DNA of 64,000 nt, taken from NCBI RefSeq assembly GCF_002234675.1, contig NC_019877.2, positions 2,263,041 to 2,327,040 on the forward strand, given 5' to 3'. Shown in pieces: positions 22,501 to 42,966 of the stretch. The notes beneath the pieces are model-generated. The model searched no databases and was not told where the DNA came from. It saw only the letters and a program-made list of their open reading frames with translations. Within the stretch, counting starts at the first letter, position 1. The number at the start of each line of letters is the position of its first letter. A program made the translations under genes and the position numbers. The DNA is from Oryzias latipes (lineage: Eukaryota > Chordata > Actinopteri > Beloniformes > Adrianichthyidae).

Positions 22501-25500
22501 AATAGCAGTGCTTATAAATAACAAACAAGAGAGAGAGATAAGACAGATTAATGGTGCCTTCTTTATTCCAGTATGTGCTGAACGATAAGGTGTCGTACCC
22601 AGAGGGAACCTTCATGGACTGGGAGTTCAAAATATCCGTCATGTGCGACATTGCAAAGGTGAGAAGTGGCTCAGCAGAGAACAGAAGCTACTGTATGTTT
22701 TAGCTCCTGGTTTACTGATACAGACGTCAGTCACTCGGGTCCGAGACAACAGTGGAGACCGATCAGGCAAACAGACATCCATATAAACACACTCATCGAC
22801 TTTTTGACACAGTTGTTTTATTCCAAATTCCTGCATTTTACTTAAGAAACTGAAAAAAATGAAAACCAAAGTGTTTGGTTGCATAAAAGGTGTTCAGATA
22901 ATAAAATTAAAGCCACATCCTGTGTTGCCTTCAGGCGCTACCTGCCCCTCATTGCCCCTTTTTAACCCGCCCTCACTGGCTGAGCGGCTGCTACTTGCCC
23001 CTCACTCTCCCTTCCTGCCCCTGCCACCCTACTCAGAACCAATGTGACAAATTCATGCAAAAAACACACTTTTTTCAAAATGCGGCTTTTCTGTCAGCTT
23101 TATCTCCATAGCAACCATTGTATTTCTTGGTCTTCTGGGGCTGACGTACAGGTCGATGTCATTTTTAGAAGAATCTGTCCAACGTAAATTTTTGAATGAC
23201 CTTTTTTTTGTTAACCACGCCCACATTTCATATATGTTAACATCATATTTCCTGGTGTGTCGCTCAGCTTGAGTCAGGGATTCATGTAGTACATTCTCAC
23301 CATATTCTGATGAAAAATGTGCGAGATACCGGGGAAAGAGCTCGCCACGCTCACATCATTCAAAATCGACAACTTCTAAAGCCAATTTTTGTTTCCTAAT
23401 TACCCTCCTAACAATGATTGAGGCGTCATGAGGCGACATACCAAAATAACTGGGAGGAGTTTTTGTAGTTGGTGCTAAAGGTTTGTTTTTTTAATCTTCT
23501 AATTTCAAGATGCCTCTTCCCGAGGTCAAAGGTCGACAAAACTTTGGTTGTGGATGTACGGAACGTGAATGTAATTTTCATTTTAACTTTTTTTCCTGTT
23601 CATAATATTCAGTTGTTTATTCCTCTCTAAGTGTTGGTCAATATTATTTTTGTTTTGCACTTGTTTTTTTAAGTTGGCATTAAAAATATAATCTGTTACT
23701 GTTTACTTTAACCAACCCCACTTTGCTTATTGGTTTGTGGTTTAAAACCTTAAAGAAATGTTAAATCCACTTAAAACTACAGTTCCCAGAAGCCCCACCC
23801 CTTCACATTTAACAGCATGTAAAAGCCCCAAATGTCCTCTGCAAAAACCAAAAAGACTTCATTCAGAATTATGCAGCAATTATTCAGGATCACAAATGTC
23901 CTCTATATTTTTAATTAGTGGGTTAACTAGTGGGTCTAGATGACCCAACTCCCAATGTTAAAGTGTCTAGGATAACACAAGGGCTACAAACTCTTCTAGT
24001 TTTTGGCTTCAAATGCTCGCAGTTCCCTTTGTTGCCACTAGATGTCAGTAAAACTAAATGGACTGCTTTGAGTGTTGAGGGCCTCTTGTGTGCAGGGCAT
24101 GTCCTACCTGCACGCCAGTGACATCCAGGTCCACGGCCGCCTGAAGTCCACCAACTGCGTGGTGGACAACCGCATGGTGGTGAAGATCACAGACTTCGGC
24201 TGCAACGCCTTCCTGAGCCGGGAGCACGGTAAAGAGTCCGCCTCAGCCATCCATGCTCCCGTCCACTCCTCTCAACGCTCTGCCCCCGCTCAGACTTGTG
24301 GACAGCGCCGGAGCACCTGAGGAAGGAGGGCACCTCTCAGAAGGGAGACGTCTACAGCTTTGCCATCATCTGCCAGGAGATCGTCCTCAGGAGGAGCACC
24401 TTCTACACCGAGGCCAGCCTGAAGAGATCAGGTGTCAGATCCATGAGGAGCACGAATGCAGAGCAAGTGCAGAGGTGTAACATCTGTGTTTCCAAACAGA
24501 GAAGCTGTCCAGAGTCATCACATCCTACTTCAGGCCGGATCTTAACCTTGAGACGGCTTCAGAGAAAGAAGCAGAGGTTTCTGCCGTTTAGATGAGTCAC
24601 TATTGTGTCAAAAACATCCCAGAAGCTCACCGACATCTGCTTTTTTATTTTTCTAGGTTTATATGTTGATAAAAAGCTGCTGGGAAGAAGATCCAGAAAA
24701 GAGACCCGACTTTAAGAAAGTTGAAAACCTCCTGGGTAAAATCATCAGGTATTCTGCTGCGACTCTTATTGCCTTTCAGAATAAGGGCCCATCCACAAAA
24801 ACGTGTATTTTTTTAACGTCTTTTATAGTAAAATACACAACCAGGACAACGAGAGCTACATGGACAACATGATGCGGCGGCTGCAGATGTACTCCAAGAA
24901 CCTGGAGCACCTGGTGGAGGAGAGGACGGCGCTGTACAAGGCTGAGAGGGATCGAGCCGACCGCCTCAACTTCATGCTGCTTCCTCGGTCTGCTCACTGT
25001 CACCGAAACACTAATTACTATGACTGAGACGGCAAAAACGGGACAGGGCCCCACGGGATGACAGCCGGCAGCGGTGTTGATGGAAAACCGGTTCTGCACC
25101 CGAGGGACACTCCTGCAGGGAACAACGAACGGGAAGAAAGGAGACCGGTTCACAAAACAGTCAGAGAGCAGAAAGCATATAGGATGAATTTAGACAAAGT
25201 GGAAGAAGAAAGCACAGAGAATCCTCTGGTTTTCAAAATAAAACTCTTTCCTTTAAGTCCTGCTGGAAAGGCGGAGCTCCTGATCTTCAGGAACATCACC
25301 TGTGAGGCTTTGATGATGCTGCTGGTGTGCACCCAGGATCAAAATCTACATGTAAAAGTCGAGCTTGACTGAAAACATGAACCAACAGATTCACTAAGGA
25401 CTAACAATCTTAGCAGATTGGCCTTTTAATACAGACCTGGAAGCAGGTTGGAGCAGCAGTGAGGCTATTTTTATGCTGTTGTCAGTCTCACTGTGGAGTC

Positions 25501-28182
25501 AAAGTAATGGCGGTTGTACAGTCGCTGCAGCTGTAGTCCCACTACAATCAGCAGTTTTCAAAGCGTTTCCAGTGTTTTATTTTTTTAATTACGATTATGC
25601 CGTTTGCAGCCCAAATCCCAAAAACTTGTGCCGCTTTCTAGGACGTAGTTTCTGCAGGGCGCTGCAATAAACAAAAGGCGAGCAACATTGGAGCTAACCA
25701 GCCAGCCAGATTCCAGCTCAGACGAGGAAAACAGAGAAGCGCATGAATCCAGCATCGGACATCAGAATGGAGCAGAGCAGGGAGCTTGCTGCGCGCCAAT
25801 TTTTGTTTCTACGTCACAAATACGATTCATTTCAAACGGGGTTTTGTCGCGTCTGCTCCTGATTCATATTTGAATAAAGAAATACTCAGAAATGGGATTT
25901 TAATCTTAAATTTTCTAAGAAAAATGTTAAAAACACCATTTTCAATGGAATGGGATTTTAACTGCTTACTTATTTTCACTTGTGAAAATTACAAAATAAT
26001 ATGCAAATAGATAAATTTCACAGAAATACACACAGTTTGGCTCCAATTTTTGTTTTCTTTTTCTTCTTTTTAAATTTGATTCTCAATGTCTGCTTATGTT
26101 AGAGTGTTTTCAGTAATTATACGTGATCAGTACATCCTCACCTTATTGGTGTTCTTATATCAGGAAAAAAATAGTTTATCCCGCCCATTTATTCATATTT
26201 GGAAACGGTTCCCCGTCTTGTGGTTCATCTGGTCCTCCTCTGTCCTCCTCTGAAGGCCGGTGGTGAAGAGCCTGAAGGAGTCGGGCGCGGTGGAGCCGGA
26301 GCTGTACGACGAGGTGACCATCTACTTCAGCGACATCGTGGGCTTCACCACCCTGTGCCAGTACAGCACGCCCATGGAGGTGGTGGACATGCTCAACGAC
26401 ATCTACAAGGGCTTCGACAGCATCGTGGACCATCATGATGTGTACAAGGTACTGGATTCTATGACCATCAATGCTGAAGAAAAAACAGTTTGCCCCCTGC
26501 AGGGATTCCTACCCGCAAACATTTGAGAAAGAGATCAAGTTACTTTCAAAGAGGGTCTTCCATAAATGCAAGTCCCGAAGCTGCAAAACACCCCCTTACC
26601 ATTACACTGCCACCGCCATGCTTGTTTGTTCCACCTTACCTTCGGTTCCATCAGAACTTTGGTCCAGAATCTTTGCTCTTGCTGCTCAGCAGTGTCTTCC
26701 ATGGATCCATGTTTGTCCTGGTTGGGTTCTTGGAGTCTTGTGGACCAGTTAGTCCTTGGAATCTTCTCTTCTGTTCCATCTTTTCTCTTGAGTGTAGATG
26801 ATGGATCTCTTTGGGGTTCTCTGGAGTCCTAGAGCTACAGAACTGTGTTCCCTTTGGACTGAAACATCCGACTTTCATTTCTCTTCCCTGGCAAAAGTTG
26901 AAAGTAAGGGTTGTGGTTCCTGGTCTGCAGGTGGAAACCATCGGCGACGCCTACATGGTCGCCTCCGGGCTGCCCAACAGAAACGGGAACATGCATGCGG
27001 TGGACATCTGCCGCATGGCGCTGGACATCTTGGAGTTCATGGGGACCTTCCAGCTGCGACATCTCGTCGGCATTCCGGTGTGGATACGCATTGGCGTGCA
27101 CTCAGGTGAAGCCCCGCCTCCTCTCGGTGTCCAGTGTCCACCTCAGAGGAGACGTCTGAGGTGTTTGTGCGTGCAGGTCCGTGTGCCGCAGGCGTGGTTG
27201 GGGTGAAGATGCCCAGATACTGTTTGTTTGGGGACACGGTGAACACGGCGTCTCGCATGGAGTCTACAGGACATCGTGAGCAGAAACACTCAGAGGTGAT
27301 GGTCAAACAGCAAACCTGCAGAGGGTCTGTCTATGTCATGGTGGTCTCTTCCAGCTTTGAGGATCCACGTCAGCGAGCCCACCATCCAGATCCTGCAGAG
27401 GACCAACTGCAAGTTTGAGTATGAGATGAGAGGAGAGACATACCTGAAGGTGGAGACGCGTTTTTCACGTCCAACATTTCCAGTCCTTGAGTTTATCCTG
27501 ACCCCACAAACGCCTGTTTCAGGGGAAAGGCACGGAGATGACCTACTGGCTGACGGGAGAAAGTGGGCAGGACTATGACCTTCCGACTCCGCCCACAACG
27601 TAAGCACAAAAAAAGGCCCTAAATATCAAACTGCACTTTAGAAATCGGCTTGAAATAAGTTAGTCTGCCTCCAACTGCATCAAAACATTTTAGCTCCATT
27701 TGTGGTCAAAATAATTCCCAGCATTCCCACAAGGACATGAGTTATTTCATCAAACTGATATGAGTGCTTACCACCTTTTAAATGAACCTATTTCACTACT
27801 TTATTAACGTTTTCTGTACTTTTTAGATTTTACATGTTCTAAAAATCAAATCTGATCACTTGAGTATATTTTACACGAGTACTTTAAACAAAGAAAGTGG
27901 AAGAAAGACTTTAAACAAAGTATACTTTGACTTATTAATACTTAAATGACTTACATGTTTTCTTCTGGCAGGGAGAACGTCCAGCGTCTGCAGCAGCACC
28001 TGGCACACATGATCCTGGCGTGTCTGGAGCGCCGCTCCCGGGGGTCCGTTCGGAGGAAGAAGCAGCACGCGGACCAGGGCAAAAATGATGAAGACGAGGA
28101 GTCAGGGGTGGAGTCTGAGAGCAGCCAACCCGAGTATCTCCACCTGGCCACAGTGGACAACACGCTGAGCACCTTCCTTTAG
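13504..28182 (+). CDS. gucy2c: Receptor guanylyl cyclase C (27 coding exons, complete)
   Basis: Guanylyl cyclase C binds guanylin/uroguanylin at the gut surface and makes cGMP. Exons in frame: 13504-13708, 15128-15240, 15938-16005, 16836-17051, 17764-17882, 18108-18210, 18663-18777, 19935-20076, 20206-20288, 20792-20900, 21156-21237, 21889-21991, 22067-22123, 22205-22276, 22374-22478, 22572-22658, 24096-24228, 24294-24431, 24500-24576, 24657-24748, 24829-24987, 26256-26448, 26931-27105, 27177-27275, 27355-27449, 27523-27599, 27972-28182. This gives 1,075 aa and 27 exons, like human (about 1,073 aa). A signal peptide covers about residues 1-19. The ligand-binding ectodomain runs to about 425 and the membrane helix is about 430-450 ([19 protein letters not shown]). 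The pseudokinase is about 495-745, with [10 protein letters not shown] replacing the catalytic HRD loop and DFG retained. A dimerisation helix follows (745-800). The cyclase domain (about 810-1000) has [10 protein letters not shown] metal-binding, [13 protein letters not shown] with the guanine-selective Glu, and [16 protein letters not shown] with the matching Cys. No lesions were seen. The donor at 24,431 was chosen over a longer option because it keeps frame and homology. Confidence 0.95.
14193..14947. mobile_element. Tc1/mariner element, internally deleted
   Basis: The ends are inverted: CACTGGCCACTT at 14,198 and its reverse complement near 14,930-14,941, in a TA-rich context. The interior matches a widespread fish Tc1-like element: CAGCAGAAGACCACACTGGG, GTCTGGTCTGATGAGTCTCC, CATGAAAGCATGGATCCATC and CACAGTCACCAGATCTCAAC on the plus strand, the transposase-coding direction. 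About 750 bp remain, so roughly half of a standard copy, including the N-terminal DNA-binding part, is missing and the frame is broken. It sits in gucy2c intron 1. Confidence 0.85.
15485..15745 (+). repeat. Interspersed repeat family A, copy 1
   Basis: The marker phrase is CTGCTCCTGATTCAC, then TTTGAATAAAGACATACTCA and CAGAAATGCAAT, followed by an ACATCAGAAAACTGCAACAA-type tail. The same order occurs in copies at about 25,530 and 38,225, and inverted at about 19,350 and 31,140. It lies in gucy2c intron 2, with no open frame. Confidence 0.65.
16200..16400. repeat. TTA/T-rich low-complexity tract
   Basis: Runs of TTATTATT, GTTGTTGTTG and long T tracts fill this part of gucy2c intron 3. The short open frame over it is an artefact of composition. 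Confidence 0.8.
16560..16790. repeat. Interspersed repeat family C, copy 1
   Basis: The phrases GGCCAGTGGGATAAGAGA, TAGTCACTGAGAAGATAAGA, GCAAAAAAGAAAATGAG and the end TTTGCAGTGTAG recur in the same order at about 38,990-39,220 (TAGTCACTAAGACGAG, GACAGAAAATAAG, TTTGCAGTGTA). It is non-coding, class unknown, and lies in gucy2c intron 3. Confidence 0.5.
19151..19192. repeat. Perfect 19-bp hairpin with GAAA loop
   Basis: The arm at 19,151-19,169 (CACCCAACATTGGTACGAT) is the exact reverse complement of 19,174-19,192. The 4-nt loop is GAAA, which in RNA would be a GNRA tetraloop. It lies in gucy2c intron 7, close to a G12-type run at about 19,026. Confidence 0.95.
19350..19690 (-). repeat. Interspersed repeat family A, copy 2 (inverted)
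   Basis: It begins TTAAAGACCAACTCCAATGA and continues AACATGTTTTTGCAGCATTT, then AAATCAGGAGCAGACGAAAA and TCTCAGAAACTACGTCCTGG. These are reverse complements of the phrases in the copies at 15,485, 25,530 and 38,225. It lies in gucy2c intron 7. Confidence 0.65.
20519..20722 (+). mobile_element. piggyBac-like MITE, full copy 1
   Basis: The 204-bp element starts CCCTTGTGCTATCTTAG right after TTAA (20,515-20,518) and ends CTAGGATAGCACAAGGG followed by TTAC, a one-base variant of the TTAA target site. The terminal inverted repeats are about 16 bp. A near-identical copy lies inverted at 48,162-48,370 and a partial copy at 23,927-23,983. It lies in gucy2c intron 9. The piggyBac assignment rests on the TTAA target and CCC ends. 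Confidence 0.8.
23080..23480 (-). repeat. Interspersed repeat family B, copy 2
   Basis: Shared phrases, inverted relative to 52,940-53,460: TATCTCCATAGCAACCATTG, GATGTCATTTTTAGA, AACCACGCCCACAT and TCGACAACTTCTAAAGCCA. It lies in gucy2c intron 16, which at about 1.4 kb is one of the gene's longer introns. Confidence 0.5.
23927..23983 (+). mobile_element. piggyBac-like MITE, partial copy
   Basis: The right-hand 57 bp of the 20,519 element are present (CTAGTGGGTCTAGATGACCC through AACACAAGGG). The piece begins exactly after a TTAA at 23,923-23,926, so the left three quarters are missing right up to the target site. Confidence 0.75.
25530..25965 (+). repeat. Interspersed repeat family A, copy 3
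   Basis: Shares CTAGGACGTAGTTTCTGCAG, ATTCCAGCTCAGACGAGGAA, TCTGCTCCTGATTCA and TTGAATAAAGAAATACTCAG with the copy at 38,225, in the same orientation and order. It lies in gucy2c intron 21. Confidence 0.65.
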
Positions 28183-28614
28183 AGAACACGCGCGAACACC
28201 AGGCGTTTGTTTTGAACTGCAGCCATGACGCCTCGTTACGACCTGCAGATCCTCACAGAGAAGCAGCGAAAAACTCCTGAACTTTGAGGAGACTTTCTGA
28301 CTTTTTCCTCTGAAGTTGAGCTTGATTCATTCATTAAATCAAATCTGAAAGTCTTCCCTTTAATCAAGTCTCTCACAATGTTTCCCTTTTAAAGCAAACA
28401 TGTTTTTTTAAGAAAAGTCGTTTAAAGATTTTTTTTCTTTTCAAAAATATTCTTAACTTTTTAATATACTTCTTAAATTACTATCAGAGCAGTATAAATT
28501 AGTTTTAGAACCCCTAGTGGCCATTTGATGAACTGGCTAAATTTTCATTTTAAATGAGCTTCAATCTGGAAGTTGGGGTTGGTTGTTAACAAAAAATATC
28601 TTTTTAATTAAAAA

Positions 28615-28620
28615 AATAAA
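28615..28620 (+). promoter_or_regulatory. Candidate poly(A) signal for gucy2c
   Basis: An AATAAA (overlapping AATAAATAAA) lies about 435 nt after the gucy2c stop codon, in an AT-rich 3' flank. Other variants are possible. Confidence 0.4.
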
Positions 28621-31139
28621 TAAAAATATTTGGGACTAGCCTACTTTGAATTGAAAAATTTTTTTAGACCCTATTATTTTCTTTAAAGTTATCTGTGACA
28701 ACTGATTTCAAGGAACAGAGACACAAGTTCAACATAAACAGGAAAACAAATCCAGACGGAGACACGCATCCTAAACAAAAGTTTAATCTGATTACAGCAG
28801 TGACGAAAAGCGACAGAAAAATAAATAAAAAGTGGCGGCGTGTGACCTCAGAGGCGTCGCACGACCCTGGAGAAATAAAAGCAGCCGGAAGGTCTTTTAC
28901 AATTCATGTGTCCCATGGTTTACAGATGAGGTACGTTGAGGCTCTGTGGGTGGAGGAGATGCAGCCCATCATTCACAACATGATCATCAATAAAACAATA
29001 AAAGTGTTTCTGCCGATGAAGCTGCACAGCTAAAGTTCATGTACGACACAAACACGTCAAGAAGTACAAGAAAGTTTCCAACAAACATTGGAATCTGGCA
29101 GGAAAATTAATTAAAAACATCCTGATTAAAAAAAAAAAGATTTTAAACAATATTCCACAAATAGTGGATTATTATTTAAACAGATCTGTAGAAAATGCTG
29201 AATTCACAGAAAGATGACCCCCCCCCCCCCCCTATAGTGTTTTTTTTCTCAGAAACATTGAAAATAAAAAAAAATAAAAAACAAACATACATAAAAATGT
29301 AATTTAAAAAAAATGCAATTTTCTACAAAAGCTCGTCTGAAACATGCAGCCGTTTTCCCGCTCATTTCTGTCTGTTTGAACACTGAGGAGAAAAAAAGAC
29401 CAACAAGCCTCAGCTCTCAAAGAGACTTTTATTTTGAAGGGAAAGCACGCCTGTGAGCGTCTGCTTGAACTCAAGGCACTGAATGATCCGAGAGGAAAGA
29501 GCTGAGAAGACCAGCCGGCATGGGTTCTGCTGACGTCTCCACCCGACCTTCCCATAATCCAACACGCCATGAGGATCATGACAACTCTCTAATTATTGCT
29601 ACAAATCAACAAAACACACAAACACAATCACTTCAGTATGATAAACTCCACCTCACTGCTTTCCTCAGACTAAAATACAAAAACAGCTTCAATCTAAAGT
29701 TCTGATTGTCTGTATTTCCAGCTAAAGGTGATGGTTTTCTTGCCCAGCGCCTAAACGCAGACGATCACTTACTAAGTTGAACCGGAAATATTCTCAGGCA
29801 CAGTCTAGTCTAAAGTCCTATTTACAGAATTATGTCTTTGAATCAAACACCCTGCAATGGATTTAGAAAACCTCAGAGTTAAACTACCATCAGACTTTTA
29901 GTTCTGAAACAAAAATAAAGCTTTTTGCTGCTTTTATGGATTTTTGGTAGATTAAACTTGCAGGAAAAGATAAATAACAAAAAGTCTATGAAGCAGGCAG
30001 CAGGAAAAGATGAATCTAAACTCATCAAGAGCTTGTTTCTGCAGTAAAACTTCCACCTTTGCTTGTAACAGGAAAGAAAATGAAACTTGGAAGGTAAATT
30101 GGACAAATCTAATCCAAGCATAAAGTTAGAATAAAGTTTTGGATGTTTAGATAAACGTGACGTCAAACCAGCCGACTTGACCTTCAATGACTTGACATGT
30201 TAAACAAACCTCAGACTGGACGGATTTAGTCCTCTGTTTTCATGTATGGAACTAATCTGGTTTGAAGCCGATCACAGGATTCAGATACGTTTAGGTGTGA
30301 ACCTATTTTCATATTTCTGCTGTTTTCTGATCAGAAACGTCGGTAAAGTCGGATGAATCTGGAAAGGTGATGGGACTTCCTGTTGGAAGTGACGGCCCGC
30401 TTCCAGCCCTGCTGCTCCTGAAGAGGGGGGGAGCGGGAAAACCGTCCCCTTCGGATAAACCGGATCGTTTTGGAAACTGAATTTGGTTTTGTGGGGGGGC
30501 TGCAGATCAGAGATGATCCACGAGTCCGTCTGTCCCGCTCAGATGAGCCAAAACCGACATCTCTACATCCGAGCGGCACCGTGGATCTGGAAGAGCTGTT
30601 AATAAAAACACAGAAGAGTTAGAGACGGCCCCACAGGAGCTGAGGCGATGCTGATGCTGAGGATGGAAACGGGATGAGAGCCAATGACGGACAGAATGAC
30701 CGGAAGCCCAACGGGGCGCCACTGTTCCTCATTAAACATGACAATGTATGCACAGACTGGAGGGGGGGGCTACCGCTGCTCAACAGGGCGATTTCACATC
30801 AAAGGGCGGAGCCACAGAGATGATGGCGTGCTCCTGACCTCATGTCTCATTTCTGCATTTCACTTGCATTTCGTTTGCTTTGGCGCCTCATTTCGGCACC
30901 AGATTCCCTCCACAGACGGCATCGATCGCTAATCTTAATCTGATTACAATCCGGGATGAATTCACAGTGTTTAGGAGACTCCTGAAGGTCTTTCCGGTTG
31001 TCTGCTGGATTCTCCAACACCTTTGGGAAGCGGACAGACATCTTCTCTACAGGTGATGAACTCACCTGAGCTTGTAGAAAAAAAATTGTTTAATTAAAAC
31101 CCACTCTGATAAGAATGATGTTTTTTTGCTCAAAATTGT

Positions 31140-31285
31140 ATTTTATTATATTTCTTCATTCAAATCGTTGTGAATCAGGAGCAGACTAAAAAATGACAAA
31201 AGATTGTATTTGTGACATAGAAAATCCACTGGGCGGAGTCACAAGCCGCTGCTGCATCCACCTGCAGACAAATAGATCCACGACG
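31140..31285 (-). repeat. Interspersed repeat family A, copy 4 (inverted fragment)
   Basis: TTTCTTCATTCAAATCGTTG, GTGAATCAGGAGCAGACTAA and AGCCGCTGCTGCATCCACCT match the inverted form of the family seen at 15,485 and 38,500. Confidence 0.55.
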
Positions 31286-31677
31286 TTCAGGGATGACGGG
31301 AAACGGGGCGGGGCTTACTCCACACCAACAGTCTACTGGGAACGCGTTTCTAATATCTCAGAGGCTGACAGGAGTGGAAGGACTCAAACATCTCTTCCTG
31401 GCAGACTTTGATGTGTTTTGAAACGTCGGCTGTTCCTCCGACGGACTCGTCTCCACGGGGACCAAAGTCCTCACGGAGGCGCTTCATCTCAAGCTGCTTC
31501 ACTAAAACGAGGCGGCGGGGCCCAGGTCACCCGAGGGCGCCAGTTTCTCCGTTACAGAGTTCAGAGGTCGAAACATGCACGCACACACACTAACATCCAG
31601 CACATCTAGCCACTACCTGCTGTGCACGTGTCCTCACCCATTCCCACCTTTCTTTGGAACAAAGAATCCTGACTCCC

Positions 31678-42210
<10,533 letters not shown>

Positions 42211-42966
42211 CAATACCGAACCGCCGAACCTACGGGGAGGAGGGACGAGCGCGTGCGTTCCGCCGCTGATGAGGAGCGTGTTTTCCCTCCTTCAACCCAC
42301 CAGCAGGCTCCGCCTTCAACCCCAACAGGTTTTCAAAGTAAGAGTTTGCGCCTTTCAAAATAAGAGGCAAAACTCATTCATTGTCAAATCCATTTCTGAT
42401 TTCATGAATGAATTCAGGCGGGGAAAAAAGTTTGACATCAGATTTTGTTCTGTTGATTCTTTTTTTTCTTCTTCAGACAAAGTCCCAATTTGACACTGAA
42501 CAGATTTTTACTAGTCTAAACATTTTAAAATACAGAAGAAAAAAAAATACTTGAATGTCTCAACATCACCCTTTAAAAAATAACCTCCAAAAAATATTAA
42601 TTTTCTAGTTTGTTTAAAGACAGACTAGGAGTATACATCAAATATGTTTTAAATAAATGTGAAATTGTTTGTAACGCCACATCTGCAATCCTGAGTAAAT
42701 GTTGCATAGAGGAAACAAATGATCAGCGTTTCCCTGAAATCATCAGTCAAAACTGGAAAGTTTTGGATAATTTGTCCAATTCAGGAAGTAGAGTTTCAAA
42801 CAGAGGAGTAGCCTAAAATAGCCAAGTCATAACAAAACTAAAGATAAAACAACTTTCTGCCTTACATCAGGAGTAATTACATTTTCTCTTTTACAAATGC
42901 AGTGAAACTGCTTTGAATCCTTTTCTTAGAATACCCTCCGCCTTCATGTATGCCGTGTTTACGTTC
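42211..42966. other. Spacer between plbd1 stop and kctd17 start
   Basis: This roughly 750-bp interval separates two genes on the minus strand. It should contain the plbd1 3' UTR and the kctd17 5' UTR/promoter. I did not find a clear AATAAA on the minus strand within it. Confidence 0.4.

Larger units (their letters stand above)
28183..31677. other. Region between convergent gucy2c and kctd17 3' ends
   Basis: This 3.5-kb stretch lies between two convergent genes and probably holds both 3' UTRs. Plus-strand AATAAA candidates occur near 28,615. A C-run lies at about 29,218-29,232. The rest is AT-rich with no long open frame and no recognisable exon; 31,140-31,285 is a copy of repeat family A. 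Confidence 0.5.

Noticed and set aside
24421-24480. Extended form of gucy2c exon 18 ending at a GTGTAA donor
   Set aside because: It would add residues absent from the family and end in the wrong phase for the next exon. The GTGTCA donor at 24,431 joins exactly to the conserved EKLSRV sequence.
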